A stretch of 64,000 nt of DNA from an uncultured Clostridia bacterium (GCA_947626105.1 CANQQY010000003.1:1-64000); one strand, 5' to 3'; counted from the stretch's first letter, positions 36,987-46,019 are shown. Notes: generated from the sequence alone by a model not told the origin. Made by a program: numbers and translations.

Positions 36987-39977
36987 ATGAAGGCAAAAAG
37001 AATATCCGCATTGTTGCTTTCGGCGATCTTCTCGTTGGGTTGCCTCGCGGCTTGCGGAGAGAAAAAGGATAACGGTGACGACCAGCCCGAAACGCCGCCC
37101 GCGCCGCTGACCGATCAGGCGCTCGAAGGGGATTATGTCGCCGATTTCTCGAAAGGGGATCCCGGCGAGAAAGTGCTCTTTGCGTCCGACGGCTGGACGA
37201 ACGGAACCGTATTTAACACAAATTGGAGCGCATCCCAGCTTAGCTATGCGGACGGGCAGATGCACCTCGGCCTTGCGGAAAATCCCGACGGCTCTCTCGA
37301 GACCCGCACCCAGTGGAACGGCGGCGAGGCGCGGACGACCTATTACTACGGCTACGGCGACTATGAGGTCAGGATGAAGCCCTCCACCTCCGTGGGCACG
37401 GCTTCCACCTTCTTCCTCTGCACGGGGAATTACGACGTCTGGCCGGACGGCACGCAGAACCCGTGGGACGAGATCGACATCGAGTTCCTCGGCAAGGATA
37501 CGACGAAAGTGCAGTTCAACTACTTTGCGGACGGCGTCGGCGGACATGAGCACATGTACGATCTCGGCTTCGACGCGAGCAAGGAATTCCACAACTACGG
37601 TTTCCGTTGGGCGGAGAACTATATCACATGGTTCGTGGACGGAACCCCTGTTTACCGTGTGAACAAAGCGGACGTCAAAGCGGGCGAGGCGTTCCCCAAG
37701 ACAGCGGGCCGTATCCTCATGAACTATTGGGCGGGCGCACCCGGCGAGGGCGAGAACACCGCCGAGGGCTGGATGGGCAAGTTCAACGGCCCCGACGGCA
37801 AGACTGCCGATTATGAGTGGTTCAAGACCAACGCGCAAAAGCAAAATCCTCCGACGGGCGATCCCTATGCGCCTGAACCCGGCGACGCGTACGACGGAGA
37901 TTGGAGCGGGATCGAAGCGGTAGAGATGAACTTCGCTTCCGCAGCGGAATACACCGTGGCTCCCGCGGCGGATAAGAAGTCCGCGCAGATTACCTATACG
38001 GGCGTGGTGGGCAACGAATACCACAACGTCCAGACGGATATCGCCGCGGCGGCGGCAGGGCACGGCTTCATGCAGCTCACTGTCAAGAACAACGGCACGG
38101 CGGCTGTGGATCTCCGTATCAACGTGCAGAACGCAAGCAACGGGTGTATCAACAGAGCGGCGTCGCAGGACGGCGAAAAGGTCACGACGGATACCGTGCA
38201 CGGCGGCTCCTTCTTCACGATCGGAGCGGGCAAGACGGCGGTCTGCGAAGTAAAATATGTCGGCATTGCGGCGGCGTTGCAGCTCATGATCGACTCCGCG
38301 ACCAACAAGGCGGACAAGCGCAGCGGCGATGTTACCGTTTCGGGTCTCAAATTCGCGGGTGAGGGCGAGAAACCTCCCGTCGAAGCGACGCTCGATTGGA
38401 GCAAGGTAGAGGCGCAGGAGCTCGGGTTTGTTTCGGTAGAGGAATACACCGTCGTCCCCGCAGAGGACAACAAGTCGGCGCAGGTCACCTATACGGACGT
38501 GACGGTCAATTATCACAACGTCGAAATGGAGATCACCGACGCGGCGGCGGACAAGAATTATGTCCATCTCACCGTGCAGAATAACGGCGAAAATACGGTC
38601 AACGTGCGCGTCAACCTCGTCAACGACGCATTGCTGAATGCGGGAGCCCAGAATTCCGCCGTCAACAAATCCGCGACGCAGAACGGCGCGACGGTCAGGA
38701 CGGATACCCTGTACGGCGGCTCCTTCTTCGATATCCCCGCGGGCGAGACGGCGGAGCTCGTCATCGTCTATGAGGGCGTTGCGAATAAATTGCAGCTCAT
38801 GATCGACTCCGCGATCTTCGGCGATACGGAAAAGCACAGCGGCGACATCACCGTCTCCGAACTCAAATTCGCAAGCGGCGAAGAGGGCGGCGCCGATACG
38901 CCCGATCTTCCCGAAGCGGATAACAATGGCGTCACGGTGAACGGCGCAAAGCTCAACGTCGAGGGCAATGTGGACGACTACGTTGTGATCTCGGACGGGA
39001 CTTCAAGCTCCATGCGGGTCGCCTATGCGGATCTTACGGGCGCCGGCTATCAGAATCTCAATATGAACGTCGAGAGCATCTCCCGCGATAAGAACATTTT
39101 CACCGTGAAGATCAAAAACAACGGGACGGCGAGTGTGACCGTCCGTATCGACGTCAACAGCGTGACCAAAGTCAACGAGACGAACGCGTGCAACATCTCC
39201 GCGACGCAGGACGGGGAAGCTGTCGCGACGGACACGACCTACGGCGGTTCGATGTTCACGGTCGGCGCGGGTGAGGAGGCCGTGTGCGTCGTCACCTACG
39301 ACACTTCCCGCGGACCCGACAGACTCTTCTTCTATTTCGATTCCGCCACCTATGGCGATACGGACGTTCACAGAGGCGACGTGACGCTTTCCGAGATGGC
39401 ATTCTCGGGCGAGGGCAGCTATACGCCTTCCGAACCCGAAGAACCAGAAGTCCCCTCGGGCGATCCCGTTGCGCTCACCTTCAACACGGAGGAGAACTCG
39501 GGCTATACCATGTCCGCGGGCGAGGAGAATAAATCGTGGACGCTGGGCTACGTCGGTAAGGGTAATACCTATAAGCCCGTGACCGCCGCATGCGCCGAAC
39601 TCGCCGCGGGGAAGGACACCTTCACCATCAAGATCAAGAACAACAAGGATACCGACGTCACCGTCCGCGTAGATGTACAGGGCACGACTTCCGTCTCTAC
39701 GGGAGAGGGGAGCTCGACCGACTGCACGAATAAATCTGCCGTCTGCACGGGCGGCACGGGGCTCTACACCGATACGACGTGGGGCGGCACGAAAGTGACC
39801 CTTGCGGCGGGCGAGGAAGTCACCCTCACCATCACTTACGATGAGAGCATGGCGCAGGGCGCAGTGAAAAACATCCTGATCTTCGTCGATTCCATGGGCG
39901 GGGACGAGAACGATCACAACGCGAGCGTTACGGTGAGCGGATTCCTCTTCACCAAGGCGGAACAGGCGGCGGAGTGA
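36987..39977 (+). CDS. GH16 glucanase lipoprotein with four repeated C-terminal modules
   Basis: The 996-residue lipoprotein has lipobox LAAC (Cys23) and a GH16 domain (about 45-290). The catalytic motif is WDEIDIEFLG with Glu162, Asp164 and Glu166. Four related modules of about 150 residues begin near residues 305, 470, 648 and 824. Each contains VKNNGTAAVDLRINV-like and GGSFFTIGAG-like segments followed by a beta strand pattern with ..GDVTVSGLKF. They are probably carbohydrate-binding modules that tether the enzyme to glucan, but the family is not recognised. Start follows AAAGGAGG. It shares the GH16 core with its upstream neighbour. Confidence 0.9.
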   Translation: MKAKRISALLLSAIFSLGCLAACGEKKDNGDDQPETPPAPLTDQALEGDYVADFSKGDPGEKVLFASDGWTNGTVFNTNWSASQLSYADGQMHLGLAENPDGSLETRTQWNGGEARTTYYYGYGDYEVRMKPSTSVGTASTFFLCTGNYDVWPDGTQNPWDEIDIEFLGKDTTKVQFNYFADGVGGHEHMYDLGFDASKEFHNYGFRWAENYITWFVDGTPVYRVNKADVKAGEAFPKTAGRILMNYWAGAPGEGENTAEGWMGKFNGPDGKTADYEWFKTNAQKQNPPTGDPYAPEPGDAYDGDWSGIEAVEMNFASAAEYTVAPAADKKSAQITYTGVVGNEYHNVQTDIAAAAAGHGFMQLTVKNNGTAAVDLRINVQNASNGCINRAASQDGEKVTTDTVHGGSFFTIGAGKTAVCEVKYVGIAAALQLMIDSATNKADKRSGDVTVSGLKFAGEGEKPPVEATLDWSKVEAQELGFVSVEEYTVVPAEDNKSAQVTYTDVTVNYHNVEMEITDAAADKNYVHLTVQNNGENTVNVRVNLVNDALLNAGAQNSAVNKSATQNGATVRTDTLYGGSFFDIPAGETAELVIVYEGVANKLQLMIDSAIFGDTEKHSGDITVSELKFASGEEGGADTPDLPEADNNGVTVNGAKLNVEGNVDDYVVISDGTSSSMRVAYADLTGAGYQNLNMNVESISRDKNIFTVKIKNNGTASVTVRIDVNSVTKVNETNACNISATQDGEAVATDTTYGGSMFTVGAGEEAVCVVTYDTSRGPDRLFFYFDSATYGDTDVHRGDVTLSEMAFSGEGSYTPSEPEEPEVPSGDPVALTFNTEENSGYTMSAGEENKSWTLGYVGKGNTYKPVTAACAELAAGKDTFTIKIKNNKDTDVTVRVDVQGTTSVSTGEGSSTDCTNKSAVCTGGTGLYTDTTWGGTKVTLAAGEEVTLTITYDESMAQGAVKNILIFVDSMGGDENDHNASVTVSGFLFTKAEQAAE

Positions 39978-40137
39978 GCGTGTAACAGTGAAATCGGGAG
40001 GATCCCGCAGGTTTTGCGGGTTCCTCCATGCGCCCGCCGGGGACGGAGGGCGGACCATTGGCGCGGCGTAAAGCCGCGCTTTTGCGTATCTTCGGGCGGC
40101 TCCGCGCGGCTCGGAACGACAAATTTGCGCAAATCTC

Positions 40138-40166
40138 TTTACACGGATAAAAATTTGTTATATAAT
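40138..40166 (+). promoter_or_regulatory. promoter separated from its gene by a repeat block
   Basis: TTTACA (40138-40143) and TATAAT (40161-40166) are 17 bases apart. The next start codon is at 40476, so the leader would be about 300 bases and consist almost wholly of mosaic repeats. Confidence 0.65.
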
Positions 40167-40179
40167 AAATAGAGACGGG

Positions 40180-40430
40180 GACGAACCCTCGCCCCTCGTA
40201 GGGGAGCTGCCCCCTTTGAAGGGGGCGGCTCCGCCGCTTGCGGCGGTGGTGGGGGTTGTCTTGTCGCCCCTTGTAGGGGGCAGCGAGAGGACTACCGCGT
40301 CATCCTGAACCCCTTAGGGGGTGAAGGATCCAGAAGAACGGAGTCCGAACTTTCATCCTCGGGATTCTTCGCTATGCTCAGAATGACGCGTGCGCGGGAC
40401 GCTACGCTCGAATGACGCGTGCGGGAACTG
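40180..40430 (+). repeat. mosaic intergenic repeat block 6
   Basis: GC-rich modules (CTCGTAGGGGAGCTGCCCCC, GGGGGCGGCTCCGCCGCTTG) come first. A CATCCTGAACCCCTTAGGGG module with AGAACGGAGTCCGAACTTTC and TCCTCGGGATTCTTC follows (about 40298-40395). The order and sequence resemble the blocks at 51.1 and 62.55 kb. There is no gene between 39978 and 40475. Confidence 0.75.
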
Positions 40431-40475
40431 TCGCGTCGAAGATACTCTGTAACACTAAGATAAGGAAGAGGCTAT

Positions 40476-41306
40476 ATGCGAATCATCTTCGGACAATGGA
40501 AATACATCTTGAAGAATCTGTGGTCTGTGCTGCCGTTCGCGCTGCTGCCTGCGGCAATGCTTGCCTTATCGCTCGATTACGATGCGATCTCCGCCGTTAC
40601 GCATGCCTTTTTTACCGGGGGGCTCAAAGACATGGGGTATGTCGTTTTGTTCCGCGCTTTCAGTCTCGTGCGGATCGACAGCGTATGGATGGCGCTCCTG
40701 TCGGTCGGAACGGCGGCGGTCTCCTGCGTGTGTTTCACCCTTCTTCTCATCCTTGTGGAAAAGCATATGCGCATCGGGAAACGCACGTTGAGCGGACTTT
40801 GGCGGCAGTTCACATGGCTGGTTTTGCCCGTTCTGTGGATCCTCGTCATCTACACGCTGCTGTATGAAGCGTGGGCGGCGGTTCTCTCCGCGCTTCTCTT
40901 TGTGGTGTGCGCTCTGCCCTCGACGGCATTTTTATACATCCTGTTCCTGGTTGTCATCTGCGTCTTTTCGTTCTTTCTCATCTATCTCGTCGCCCTGCTC
41001 TATCTGTTCCTGCCCTGCAAACAGGTGACGGGATTCCGCACTTATGACGCATTCTTTTATTCGTACCGCCTGATGACGGGGGTTCGGGGAAAACTTCTCA
41101 TTTCCCTTCTCATCTCGTTCGGGGGCACCCTTGTCGTGCTCGCCGCCACATCTCTTCTGCCCATGGCTGTCTTTGCGATCGTCGGCTTCATCCTCTTCAA
41201 CTTCCTGTTTATGAGTTTTGGCGTGCGGATGGAGACCGTCTATTTTGCGACGGATAAGCTGGACAGGGAGGACAGACTGAAAAGTTACCGGGAGCTGTTG
41301 CCATGA
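40476..41306 (+). CDS. polytopic membrane protein, unknown
   Basis: The 276-residue protein has about six hydrophobic helices. These include a first near 15-35, paired helices at about 60-90 and a very hydrophobic block at 115-175 (VLWILVIYTLLYEAWAAVLS). No transporter signature, Cys pair or catalytic motif is visible. It overlaps the next gene by ATGA and both have similar topology and size, so they may form a heteromeric complex. I do not recognise a family. Confidence 0.75.
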   Translation: MRIIFGQWKYILKNLWSVLPFALLPAAMLALSLDYDAISAVTHAFFTGGLKDMGYVVLFRAFSLVRIDSVWMALLSVGTAAVSCVCFTLLLILVEKHMRIGKRTLSGLWRQFTWLVLPVLWILVIYTLLYEAWAAVLSALLFVVCALPSTAFLYILFLVVICVFSFFLIYLVALLYLFLPCKQVTGFRTYDAFFYSYRLMTGVRGKLLISLLISFGGTLVVLAATSLLPMAVFAIVGFILFNFLFMSFGVRMETVYFATDKLDREDRLKSYRELLP

Positions 41307-42250
41307 GATTTCGCAATGCCGTCTATATCGCGGGAGAAAATTTTTCGACCGTTTTCAAATATCTGTTGTACCGCCTGTTCACCGCGGCGATCATCGGAAG
41401 CCTTGCCTATGTCATTCTGAAACTCGGGCTTGCCGCGATCACGGGAAGCGCGGAGGTCGCGGCGATCAAAGAGCTCGTCGGCTCCTTTGTGCATGCGCTT
41501 TTTACGGGCGAGTCGGAGACGCTGCAAACTTTTTCCGGGGAATTTCAGTCCGCGTTTACCGCCCTGATGAAGCTCATCGCCTTCAACTCCGCTTCCATCA
41601 TCGGCTGCGTCATCGGGCTCTGCCTTTTATACCTTTTGTCCCGGTTTGTGAACGGGCTTGCGCTGTTTGCGGTGGGGAACGTCGTGTGCGACAGAATGAG
41701 CACCTATTCCCGCACGAGCTTCTCGCAGGCGTATTTCAGGAGCATCTCCAAGGCTTCGCTCTATCAGGTCATTTATGTGCCGATCTGCTTTGTATATGAC
41801 GCCTTAGCGCTTCTTGCCTGTTGGTTCTTCTTCTTTTATGCGCCGTCCTTTCTGCCCTCGTGGGGCTTTGTGACGGTGCTCATCGCCGTCTCCTTGACGC
41901 TCACCGCGATCGTATGTTTCGAATCGCTCAAAATGACGCTCATCTCCTCGTGGATGCCCGCGGTCGTTGCGGACGGCATGTCCGTCGCGGCGGCGTTCCG
42001 CGCAAGCGTGCGCGAGAGAAAGGGCTTCGGCGCAAGGTTTGCGGGCTTTGTCGCGGCGATCTATCTCGTCATCGGCGTCAACGTGCTTTTTGCGGTCGCG
42101 ACGGTCGGGAGCGCGCTCCTCATCACCGTGCCGCTCAGCTATATCTTCCTGCTCTGTCTGCAATTCGTCAACTACTACACGGCACAGGGGAAGAAGTTCT
42201 TTGTCGCGAAAAATGTCATCGAAGATCCTTCGGACATTCAGCCTAACTAA
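41303..42250 (+). CDS. polytopic membrane protein, unknown, partner of the preceding gene
   Basis: The 315-residue protein has about six transmembrane helices (examples: LLYRLFTAAIIGSLAYVILK, IIGCVIGLCLLYLLSRFV, VIGVNVLFAVATVGSALLI). A loop with SAEVAAIKELVGSFV and the segment VVADGMSVAAAFRASVRERKGFGARF lie between them. The last pattern, a basic motif after a small-residue stretch, occurs in several integral membrane families without a known function. It starts inside the stop codon of the upstream gene, and a weak terminator follows at 42258. Confidence 0.75.
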   Translation: MRFRNAVYIAGENFSTVFKYLLYRLFTAAIIGSLAYVILKLGLAAITGSAEVAAIKELVGSFVHALFTGESETLQTFSGEFQSAFTALMKLIAFNSASIIGCVIGLCLLYLLSRFVNGLALFAVGNVVCDRMSTYSRTSFSQAYFRSISKASLYQVIYVPICFVYDALALLACWFFFFYAPSFLPSWGFVTVLIAVSLTLTAIVCFESLKMTLISSWMPAVVADGMSVAAAFRASVRERKGFGARFAGFVAAIYLVIGVNVLFAVATVGSALLITVPLSYIFLLCLQFVNYYTAQGKKFFVAKNVIEDPSDIQPN

Positions 42251-42257
42251 AAAAACC

Positions 42258-42279
42258 AAAGGCGCAAGACGCGCCTTTT
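42258..42279 (+). terminator. weak intrinsic terminator
   Basis: AAAGGCGC/GCGCCTTT (42258-42265 with 42271-42278) with a five-base loop. The T tract is short. It lies between the membrane pair and the phosphoglucomutase gene. Confidence 0.55.
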
Positions 42280-42295
42280 ATCGTAAGGAGGGAAC

Positions 42296-44011
42296 ATGAA
42301 CTACCAACAAAACTATGAAAAATGGGTCTCCGATCCCCGTCTCCCCGAAGGGTGCAGAAGGGAACTTGCGGCGATCCGTGACGACGAAAAAGAGAAAGAA
42401 TACCGCTTCGGCGGGGAGCTGGAATTCGGTACGGCGGGCATGCGCGGGATCATCGGATGCGGCATGAATATGATGAATTGCTTCACCGTCATGCGCGCGA
42501 CGCAGGGGCTTGCGGAGTATCTGAAAACCCTTCCCGAAGAGGACCGCGCGCGGGGCGTCGTCATTTCCTATGATACGAGAAGGAACAGCCGCAAATTTGC
42601 CGAAAAGGCGGCGGCGGTGCTCGCAAAGAACGGGATCAAGGCGTATCTTTTCGACGATGTGCATCCCGTGCCCATGCTCTCCTATGCCGTGCGGTATCTC
42701 CATACCATTGCGGGGATCATGATCACCGCCTCGCATAATCCCAAGGAATACAACGGCTATAAGGTCTACGGCGAGGACGGCGCGCAGATGTCCCCCGAAG
42801 CGACGGCGATCGTCGTGAAATTCATCAACGCGATCGACGATTATCTCTCCGTTTCGGGCGATGAGAATAGCCCGCTCATTCTCCCCGTTCCCAAGGAAAC
42901 GGACGAGACGTATATCCAAGAACTTTCGAAGCTCACCCTTTCCAAGGAAGCCGTCGAGAAGTGCGGGAAGGATCTCAAACTCGTCTATACCCCCGTGCAC
43001 GGTTCGGGATATGTGCCCGTCATGACGATCCTGAAAAAGCTCGGCATCAACGTCTCCGTCGTCGAGGAACAGACGACGAAGGACACGGAGTTTTCCACCG
43101 TCAAAGTTCCCAATCCCGAGTTCAAGGAAACGCTCTCGATGGGCATCGACCTTGCGAACAAGATCCGGGCGGACGTCGTGTTCGGCACCGACCCCGACTC
43201 CGACCGCCTCGGCGTTGCCGTCAAGGACGATAAGGGAGAGTTTACGGCGCTTTCGGGCAACCAGGTCGGCGTCCTGCTCCTCGATTATATCTTGACGAGG
43301 CTCCGCGAGGAGGACGCCCTTCCCGCAAATGCCGCCGTCGTAAAGTCGTTCGTCTCCACCGGAATGGCAAGGGCGGTCTGTGAGGAATTCGGCGTCGCGC
43401 TCTTCGAAACGCCCGTCGGATTCAAATTCATCGGCGAGAAGATCAAGGAGTGGGAGAGGAATGGCTCGCATACCTTTGTGTTCGGGTTTGAGGAGTCCTG
43501 CGGGTATCTCCGCGGCACCCATGCCCGCGATAAGGACGCTGTTGTCGCCTCCATGCTCTGCGCCGAAATGGTCTGTTACTATACCTATATCGGCAAGACG
43601 GTCTGGGGCAGATTGCAGGAGCTCTACCAAAAGTACGGCTTTGTGCTCGATAAGAATATTTCCATCCAGTATGCGGGGCTCAACGCCATGAAGGAGATGA
43701 ACGCCGCCGTAGACGCGCTGAAATCGGTCAAGGTGGAAAGATTCGGAGATCTTGCGGTCGAGGCTGTGCGCGACTACTCCAAGGACGTCCGCATTGCCGC
43801 GGACGGCACGACGACGGCGCTCGGGATCCCCGTGTGCAACTGCGTCTATTACGAGCTTGCGGGCGGGAGTTTCATCTGCGTCCGCCCGAGCGGCACGGAG
43901 CCGAAATTGAAGATCTATTATTCCATCCGCGCCACGGACGAGGCGGCGGCGGAGAAAAAGATGTCCGCCGCGAAATCGGACGTCGAAAAGCTGCTTTCCG
44001 AACTCAAATAA
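42296..44011 (+). CDS. pgcA: phosphoglucomutase/phosphomannomutase
   Basis: The 571-residue alpha-D-phosphohexomutase interconverts glucose-1- and glucose-6-phosphate (or mannose phosphates). The active-site phosphoserine is Ser146 in TASHNPKEYNG, the metal loop is DPDSDRLGV, the sugar loop is FGFEESCGYL, and the phosphate loop is RPSGTEPKLK near the C-terminus. The length and opening YEKWVSDPRLPEG fit the PgcA type of Firmicutes. Start follows AAGGAGGGAAC. It is monocistronic with a strong terminator at 44033. Confidence 0.95.
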   Translation: MNYQQNYEKWVSDPRLPEGCRRELAAIRDDEKEKEYRFGGELEFGTAGMRGIIGCGMNMMNCFTVMRATQGLAEYLKTLPEEDRARGVVISYDTRRNSRKFAEKAAAVLAKNGIKAYLFDDVHPVPMLSYAVRYLHTIAGIMITASHNPKEYNGYKVYGEDGAQMSPEATAIVVKFINAIDDYLSVSGDENSPLILPVPKETDETYIQELSKLTLSKEAVEKCGKDLKLVYTPVHGSGYVPVMTILKKLGINVSVVEEQTTKDTEFSTVKVPNPEFKETLSMGIDLANKIRADVVFGTDPDSDRLGVAVKDDKGEFTALSGNQVGVLLLDYILTRLREEDALPANAAVVKSFVSTGMARAVCEEFGVALFETPVGFKFIGEKIKEWERNGSHTFVFGFEESCGYLRGTHARDKDAVVASMLCAEMVCYYTYIGKTVWGRLQELYQKYGFVLDKNISIQYAGLNAMKEMNAAVDALKSVKVERFGDLAVEAVRDYSKDVRIAADGTTTALGIPVCNCVYYELAGGSFICVRPSGTEPKLKIYYSIRATDEAAAEKKMSAAKSDVEKLLSELK

Positions 44012-44032
44012 GATTCTTTTCACAAAGACAGA

Positions 44033-44062
44033 AAAACACGGGAATTTTTTCCCGTGTTTTTT
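44033..44062 (+). terminator. terminator of the phosphoglucomutase gene
   Basis: Stem AAAACACGGG/CCCGTGTTTT (44033-44042 with 44051-44060) is followed by T. The loop AATTTTTT may add A-T pairs. Confidence 0.85.
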
Positions 44063-44149
44063 GTAATACGAAAAGCACGCAACAGTGACGTGGTTCAAAA
44101 GAGGTAATGCCGATGAACAGAAATTTATGAAAGACGAGTAAAGCGAAGA

Positions 44150-44478
44150 AGGATATGAACGTTTCTTGGCTGCCCCTTGAGGGGGGGCTCCGCCGTAGGC
44201 GGTGAGGGGGTGTCTCGCTGCCCCTCATAGGGGAAGTACCCGCGTAGCGGGGGATAGGGTTTCTTGAAAACCCCTCTGTCACTCGCAAGTTCGTGACATC
44301 TCAGGCGAAAAAGGCTCCCAAAATAGAATGGTCGCCTTTTTCCGCCATCCCTTAGGAAGGACCCTAAAAGGGGCGACGAGCCCCACCCCTTCCGTCACTC
44401 GCGTTGCTCGTGCCACCCACCCCTCGAAGGGGTGGGCAAGGACAAAGCCCGCAAGTGCGCAAAAAAGCGGCCTGCCGG
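44150..44478 (+). repeat. mosaic intergenic repeat block 7, next to a broken toxin gene
   Basis: The order of modules copies block 2: GAGGGGGGGCTCCGCCGTAG, then CTCATAGGGGAAGTACCCGC, CACTCGCAAGTTCGTGAC and CCCACCCCTCGAAGGGGTGG. The last abuts the remnant of the Doc toxin on the minus strand. No gene was found between 44063 and 44478. Confidence 0.75.
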
Positions 44479-44583
44479 TCACTGCATGTTTGTTACTTTA
44501 CCCGTCATACCTTCTTCACCGCCCGTCTGTTCAATGAGCAGGCGATGAAGGAGCATCACTTTTTCTTTGTTGAATTTGATCAT
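44479..44583 (-). pseudogene. doc: truncated Doc/Fic-type toxin
   Basis: Thirty-four codons start at ATG 44583, overlapping the antitoxin stop codon by ATGA as in intact phd-doc pairs. The sequence MIKFNKEKVMLLHRLLIEQT-GGEEG matches the N-terminus of Doc proteins (MIKhsKEQVLLLHxxLIEETGG). Homology stops after GGEEG, where Doc continues GhRDEGLLESA. The frame ends at TGA 44479, and repeat DNA follows. The Fic catalytic motif HPFxxGNKR is absent, so the toxin is dead. Confidence 0.7.
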
Positions 44584-44831
44584 TTTGCGAGTTCCTCAAA
44601 CGCTTTGCGGTGCTTTTCCAAGATACGCCCCGCCACCACGTCGATCTTCTCGTCGTCCGTAAGATCGAGCGCGGGATTATCTTGGAGATTCACAAGCATA
44701 TAACGCGGTCTGTTGTTCTTAAAGATCACAACGCTTCCTTCTCTGTCGGCAATCCGCGTCGCACGGGAAAAGTTTTGGTTTGCTTCCGAAATGGAAAGAA
44801 CCTGATTTGTATTGATGAGCATGTTTATCAC
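44580..44831 (-). CDS. phd: Phd/YefM-family antitoxin
   Basis: The 83-residue antitoxin shows the family core ISEANQNFSRATRIADREGSV-type opening, then VVIFKNNRPRYMLVN, the beta strand region that binds operator DNA. A helical C-terminal tail (LEKHRKAFEELAK) wraps the toxin. The start near 44831 follows GAGGTGA. A downstream in-frame Met four codons in (MLINTNQ) is an alternative. Its partner toxin is truncated, so the antitoxin is now an orphan, although it could still act on a related toxin elsewhere. Confidence 0.88.
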   Translation of the reverse strand: MINMLINTNQVLSISEANQNFSRATRIADREGSVVIFKNNRPRYMLVNLQDNPALDLTDDEKIDVVAGRILEKHRKAFEELAK

Positions 44832-44998
44832 CTCACCTCTATTATAACCGAATGATAGCTAAAAATCAACCTATTTCAAAAAATTTCTCGTGCAGTGGAG
44901 TTGGGGGCGCCCCTTGCCGCTTGTCGCCCCTTCAGCGAGACCTCCTTTTCGTATTCTTTAATTTTTTCTGAAACTTTTATGTAAGACTTTCCCATAGG

Positions 44999-45027
44999 TT
45001 GACAAAGCGGCGGAAAAATCGTAAAAT
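44999..45027 (+). promoter_or_regulatory. promoter positioned for a leaderless transcript
   Basis: TTGACA (44999-45004) and TAAAAT (45022-45027) are 17 bases apart. The start codon at 45034 lies seven bases after the -10 box, at the expected first transcribed base. Confidence 0.75.
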
Positions 45028-45033
45028 ATCCTT

Positions 45034-45945
45034 ATGATCTATCTGAAAGATTTTCGTCAAGGTAAACTATTGTATGAAGCGCTCGATTCGGACGTGCGGC
45101 TCGGAATGCTCGAAGAGCTTCTGACACGCGGCGAGCTCAATCTCGCCTATTTTGCAAAGCGATTCGGCGTTTCCAACGGAGCGATCACGGCGCACGCGAA
45201 AAAACTGCATGCGGCGGGGCTCATCGAGATCTCCACTTCTTCGGGCGTGAGGGGCACGCAGAAGATCTGCTCGCTTGCGACGGACAAGATCATCGTGGAC
45301 TTTCTCGCCCATCCGCAGGCGGAGGGCAGGGTGGAATCCGCACACATCGACGTGGGGCAATACGTCGGATACGAAGTCCATCCGACCTGCGGGATCGCGA
45401 CGGGGGAGCATATCATCGGCGGATTTGACGATCCCGCCTGTTTCTCCTATCCCGAGCGGGTCAAAGCGGGGATCCTGTGGCTTTCCTACGGGTATGTGGA
45501 ATATCTTCTGCCCAATTATCTCACCGAAAATACGGCGCTCAAAGAGTTCCGTCTTTCCCTCGAGATCGCCTCGGAGGCGCCCGGGTACGCCGCTTATTAT
45601 CCCAGCGATATCCATTTTCTCGTCAACGGGAAGGATCTCGGCGTCTATACGAGCAAGGGGGAATATAACGACCGCACGGGCACCTGTAACCCGACATGGT
45701 GGTACGGGAATTTGGGACAGTACGGCAAGAAGATCCTCATGGTGGTGGGGAGCGAGGGGACGCTCATCAACGGCGTCAAGGTCTCGGATACCACCCTTGC
45801 GGATCTTGCCTTGAAGCCCGCAGAGCAGATCCGTTTCCGCATCGCCGTCTATGAGAACGCCGAAAACCGCGGGGGATTCACCCTCTTCGGGAAGGGCTTC
45901 GGCGACTATGACGAGGGCGTCGTCTGCCAATTTGTATATCGCTGA
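45034..45945 (+). CDS. winged-helix regulator with a large C-terminal beta domain
   Basis: The 303-residue protein begins with an ArsR-like winged helix (residues about 10-75: VRLGMLEELLTRGELNLAYF, recognition helix VSNGAITAHAKKLHAAGLI). The remainder, about 100-303, is beta-rich and resembles a sugar-binding jelly roll (PSDIHFLVNGKDLGVYTSKG, TCNPTWWYG). No Cys-based metal site is present. I infer a ligand-responsive regulator, perhaps for carbohydrates, but the target is unknown. The mRNA is probably leaderless. Confidence 0.8.
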   Translation: MIYLKDFRQGKLLYEALDSDVRLGMLEELLTRGELNLAYFAKRFGVSNGAITAHAKKLHAAGLIEISTSSGVRGTQKICSLATDKIIVDFLAHPQAEGRVESAHIDVGQYVGYEVHPTCGIATGEHIIGGFDDPACFSYPERVKAGILWLSYGYVEYLLPNYLTENTALKEFRLSLEIASEAPGYAAYYPSDIHFLVNGKDLGVYTSKGEYNDRTGTCNPTWWYGNLGQYGKKILMVVGSEGTLINGVKVSDTTLADLALKPAEQIRFRIAVYENAENRGGFTLFGKGFGDYDEGVVCQFVYR

Positions 45946-46019
45946 AAGAAAACCGCCCCGCCCAAGCCCGATGTTTTTTCCGAAAAGTAAAAATTTCCGC
46001 GAAAGGGGGCGGAAAGCGT

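Noticed and set aside
36960-38837. Minus-strand ORF of 625 residues
   Set aside because: Shadow of the GH16 modular gene; Arg/Asp/Val-biased composition with no motif or ribosome site.
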